In this document: one piece after another, positions 31,047 through 31,707 of the stretch
How positions within the stretch are numbered: the first letter of the stretch is position 1
Layout: every line of letters starts with the position of its first letter
From: JBLHUT01 sp047629975
Lineage (GTDB): Bacteria > Pseudomonadota > Alphaproteobacteria > Rhodobacterales > Rhodobacteraceae
DNA: 31,707 nucleotides
Direction of reading: 5' to 3'
Assembly: GCA_047629975.1 (NCBI GenBank)
Contig: JBLHUT010000009.1
Location: 1-31,707 of the forward strand
The notes under the pieces: generated by a model
What the model saw: only the letters and a program-made list of their open reading frames with translations
Databases searched by the model: none
Told to the model about the DNA's origin: nothing
Made by a program: the position numbers and the translations under genes

Positions 31047-31280
31047 ATGGCCCATACCCCTCACGAACTCACCGAAGAATTCCCGGCCCACGTTGATAAA
31101 ATCAGCACCCTCAAGCAAAGTGATCCACATTTCGCCAAGCTGTCAGAAGCATACCACGCGGTAAACCGTTCGGTGCACCGCGCCGAAACCGATGTGGAAC
31201 CGACTTCGGACGATCACATGAAAGCCTTGCGGATTGAGCGGCTTGCCTTGAAGGATCAGATCAGCAGCTACCTGAAATAG
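31047..31280 (+). CDS. YdcH-family (DUF465) small protein
   Basis: This 77-residue helical protein has the DUF465/YdcH pattern: LTEEFPAHVDKISTLKQSDPHFAKLSEAYHAVNRSVHRAE, then a second helix ending LRIERLALKDQISSYL. Such proteins are thought to form coiled-coil dimers; the function is unknown. The leader CAGGATACCCAA gives a modest ribosome binding site. It probably shares the ppk2 transcript (30 bp gap). Confidence 0.88.
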   Translation: MAHTPHELTEEFPAHVDKISTLKQSDPHFAKLSEAYHAVNRSVHRAETDVEPTSDDHMKALRIERLALKDQISSYLK

Positions 31281-31483
31281 GGTCACAAAACATGCTTATC
31301 CGCACCCGTGCGGGTGAGCGCTGCTTGAGTTGACAGCCAGGGTTTCGGGGTTTGGTCCGATGTTGTAGAGTCGGCTGTGCTGATCGATGCCTCGGTTCCG
31401 TTGCGCTGAGCGCGGGGCGGAACACTGTGATCCGGGACAGCCCCCCGTGCGTTCGTCGCAAATGTGCGCAACCTGTCCTGCTA
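31281..31483. other. Short stretch between ydcH-like gene and IS5-type element
   Basis: A GC-rich hairpin CACCCG-TG-CGGGTG lies at about 31302-31315 and may end the ppk2/ydcH transcript, although no T run follows. No gene is recognised in the remainder; a minus-strand frame of 78 codons has no known motif. Confidence 0.35.
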
Positions 31484-31707
31484 GGGTCAGGACCCATTAA
31501 CTGATTGAGGTTATTGCGTTGTCATGATTCACGACCCCCAGTTTTAGGGGGATATAATGAGCAATCTTTATTGGCTGACGGAGACGCAAATGCAGCGGCT
31601 TCGACCTTACTTTCCAAAGAGCCGAGGTCGCGCTCGCGTGGATGACAGGCGTGTTTTGAGCGGAACTATTTTTATTAATCGCAATGGGGTGAGCACCGGT
31701 TCGGGCC
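31484..31707 (+). mobile_element. IS5-family element, left end (runs off window)
   Basis: GGGTCAGGACCC at 31484-31495, preceded by TA (31482-31483), resembles the end of IS427-group IS5 elements, which target TA-type sites. The transposase gene starts 73 bp inside. The right end lies outside the window, so completeness cannot be judged. Confidence 0.7.
31557..31707 (+). CDS. IS5-family transposase, N-terminal part (partial)
   Basis: Fifty codons are visible. They read MSNLYWLTETQMQRL, RPYFPKSRGRARVDDRRVLSG and TIFINRNG, the standard IS427-type N-terminal domain. AGGGGGATAT is the ribosome binding site. After NRNG relatives continue LRWRDAP; here the reading is VSTGSG. The gene may thus be interrupted or frameshifted exactly at the window edge. 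The catalytic DDE domain lies outside the window. Confidence 0.75.
   Translation, partial: MSNLYWLTETQMQRLRPYFPKSRGRARVDDRRVLSGTIFINRNGVSTGSG

Noticed and set aside
1..31707. CRISPR array, phage or toxin-antitoxin or defence module
   Set aside because: No regularly spaced direct repeats, phage structural genes or recognisable defence proteins were seen; the only repeats are the IS ends and the 14-bp triplet.

Overview
The window looks like a chromosomal segment of a marine alphaproteobacterium, most likely Rhodobacterales (Roseobacter group). This is inferred from the GC-rich codon usage, the formate-dehydrogenase accessory set with DUF3305/DUF3306/DUF6494/DUF6505-type proteins, FnrL-type boxes, a monomeric NADP-isocitrate dehydrogenase and the remains of an ectoine hydrolase gene. 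No database search was run; family names come from recognising motifs and protein layout.

Region 1 (1-7730) is the accessory half of a formate dehydrogenase (FDH) locus; the catalytic genes would lie left of the window. On the minus strand, DUF3305, DUF3306, a TorD-type chaperone and a small Tat-signal protein form a tight operon running out to the left. Divergent from them is a multi-cluster Fe-S protein. Then come a minus-strand fusion of a shrunken TupA-like domain to a c-type haem domain, and a plus-strand operon of DUF6494, ApbC/Mrp (Fe-S carrier), a biotin/lipoate-ligase-like protein and a DUF6505 protein with a histidine-rich tail. Together these look like a maturation and electron-transfer set for a Mo/W, Fe-S enzyme.

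Region 2 (7849-16071) is a GntR/FCD regulator divergent from a catabolic island: ABC ATPase, Tat-exported solute-binding protein, two permeases, an Asp/Glu-hydantoin racemase, a polysaccharide-deacetylase/PuuE-like hydrolase, a small CxxC protein and a COG0523 (CobW-like) GTPase. I infer uptake and hydrolysis of a cyclic amide, hydantoin or N-acylated amine, with dedicated metal delivery. A strong intrinsic terminator after the binding-protein gene carries the ribosome binding site of the next permease in its 3' arm.

Region 3 (16072-21551) holds the isocitrate dehydrogenase gene with an inverted repeat upstream, a roughly 0.7 kb stretch without a convincing gene, tRNA-Thr(GGT), a decayed serine recombinase, and an IS3-family element (20094-21385, 12-bp inverted ends) whose two ORFs are both broken and which cuts off the recombinase gene.

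Region 4 (21552-29855) has a periplasmic cytochrome c with an FNR-type box, a soluble six-PAS hybrid histidine kinase, a Tat-exported leucine-rich-repeat protein, an EamA transporter with a 14-bp triple tandem repeat in its leader, a YqaA/DedA-like membrane protein, a frameshifted ectoine hydrolase (doeA) relic, and a MipA/OmpV outer-membrane protein. Region 5 (29856-31707) has a PPK2 polyphosphate kinase under a well-formed FNR-type promoter, a YdcH-like small protein, and the start of an IS5-family element at the right edge.
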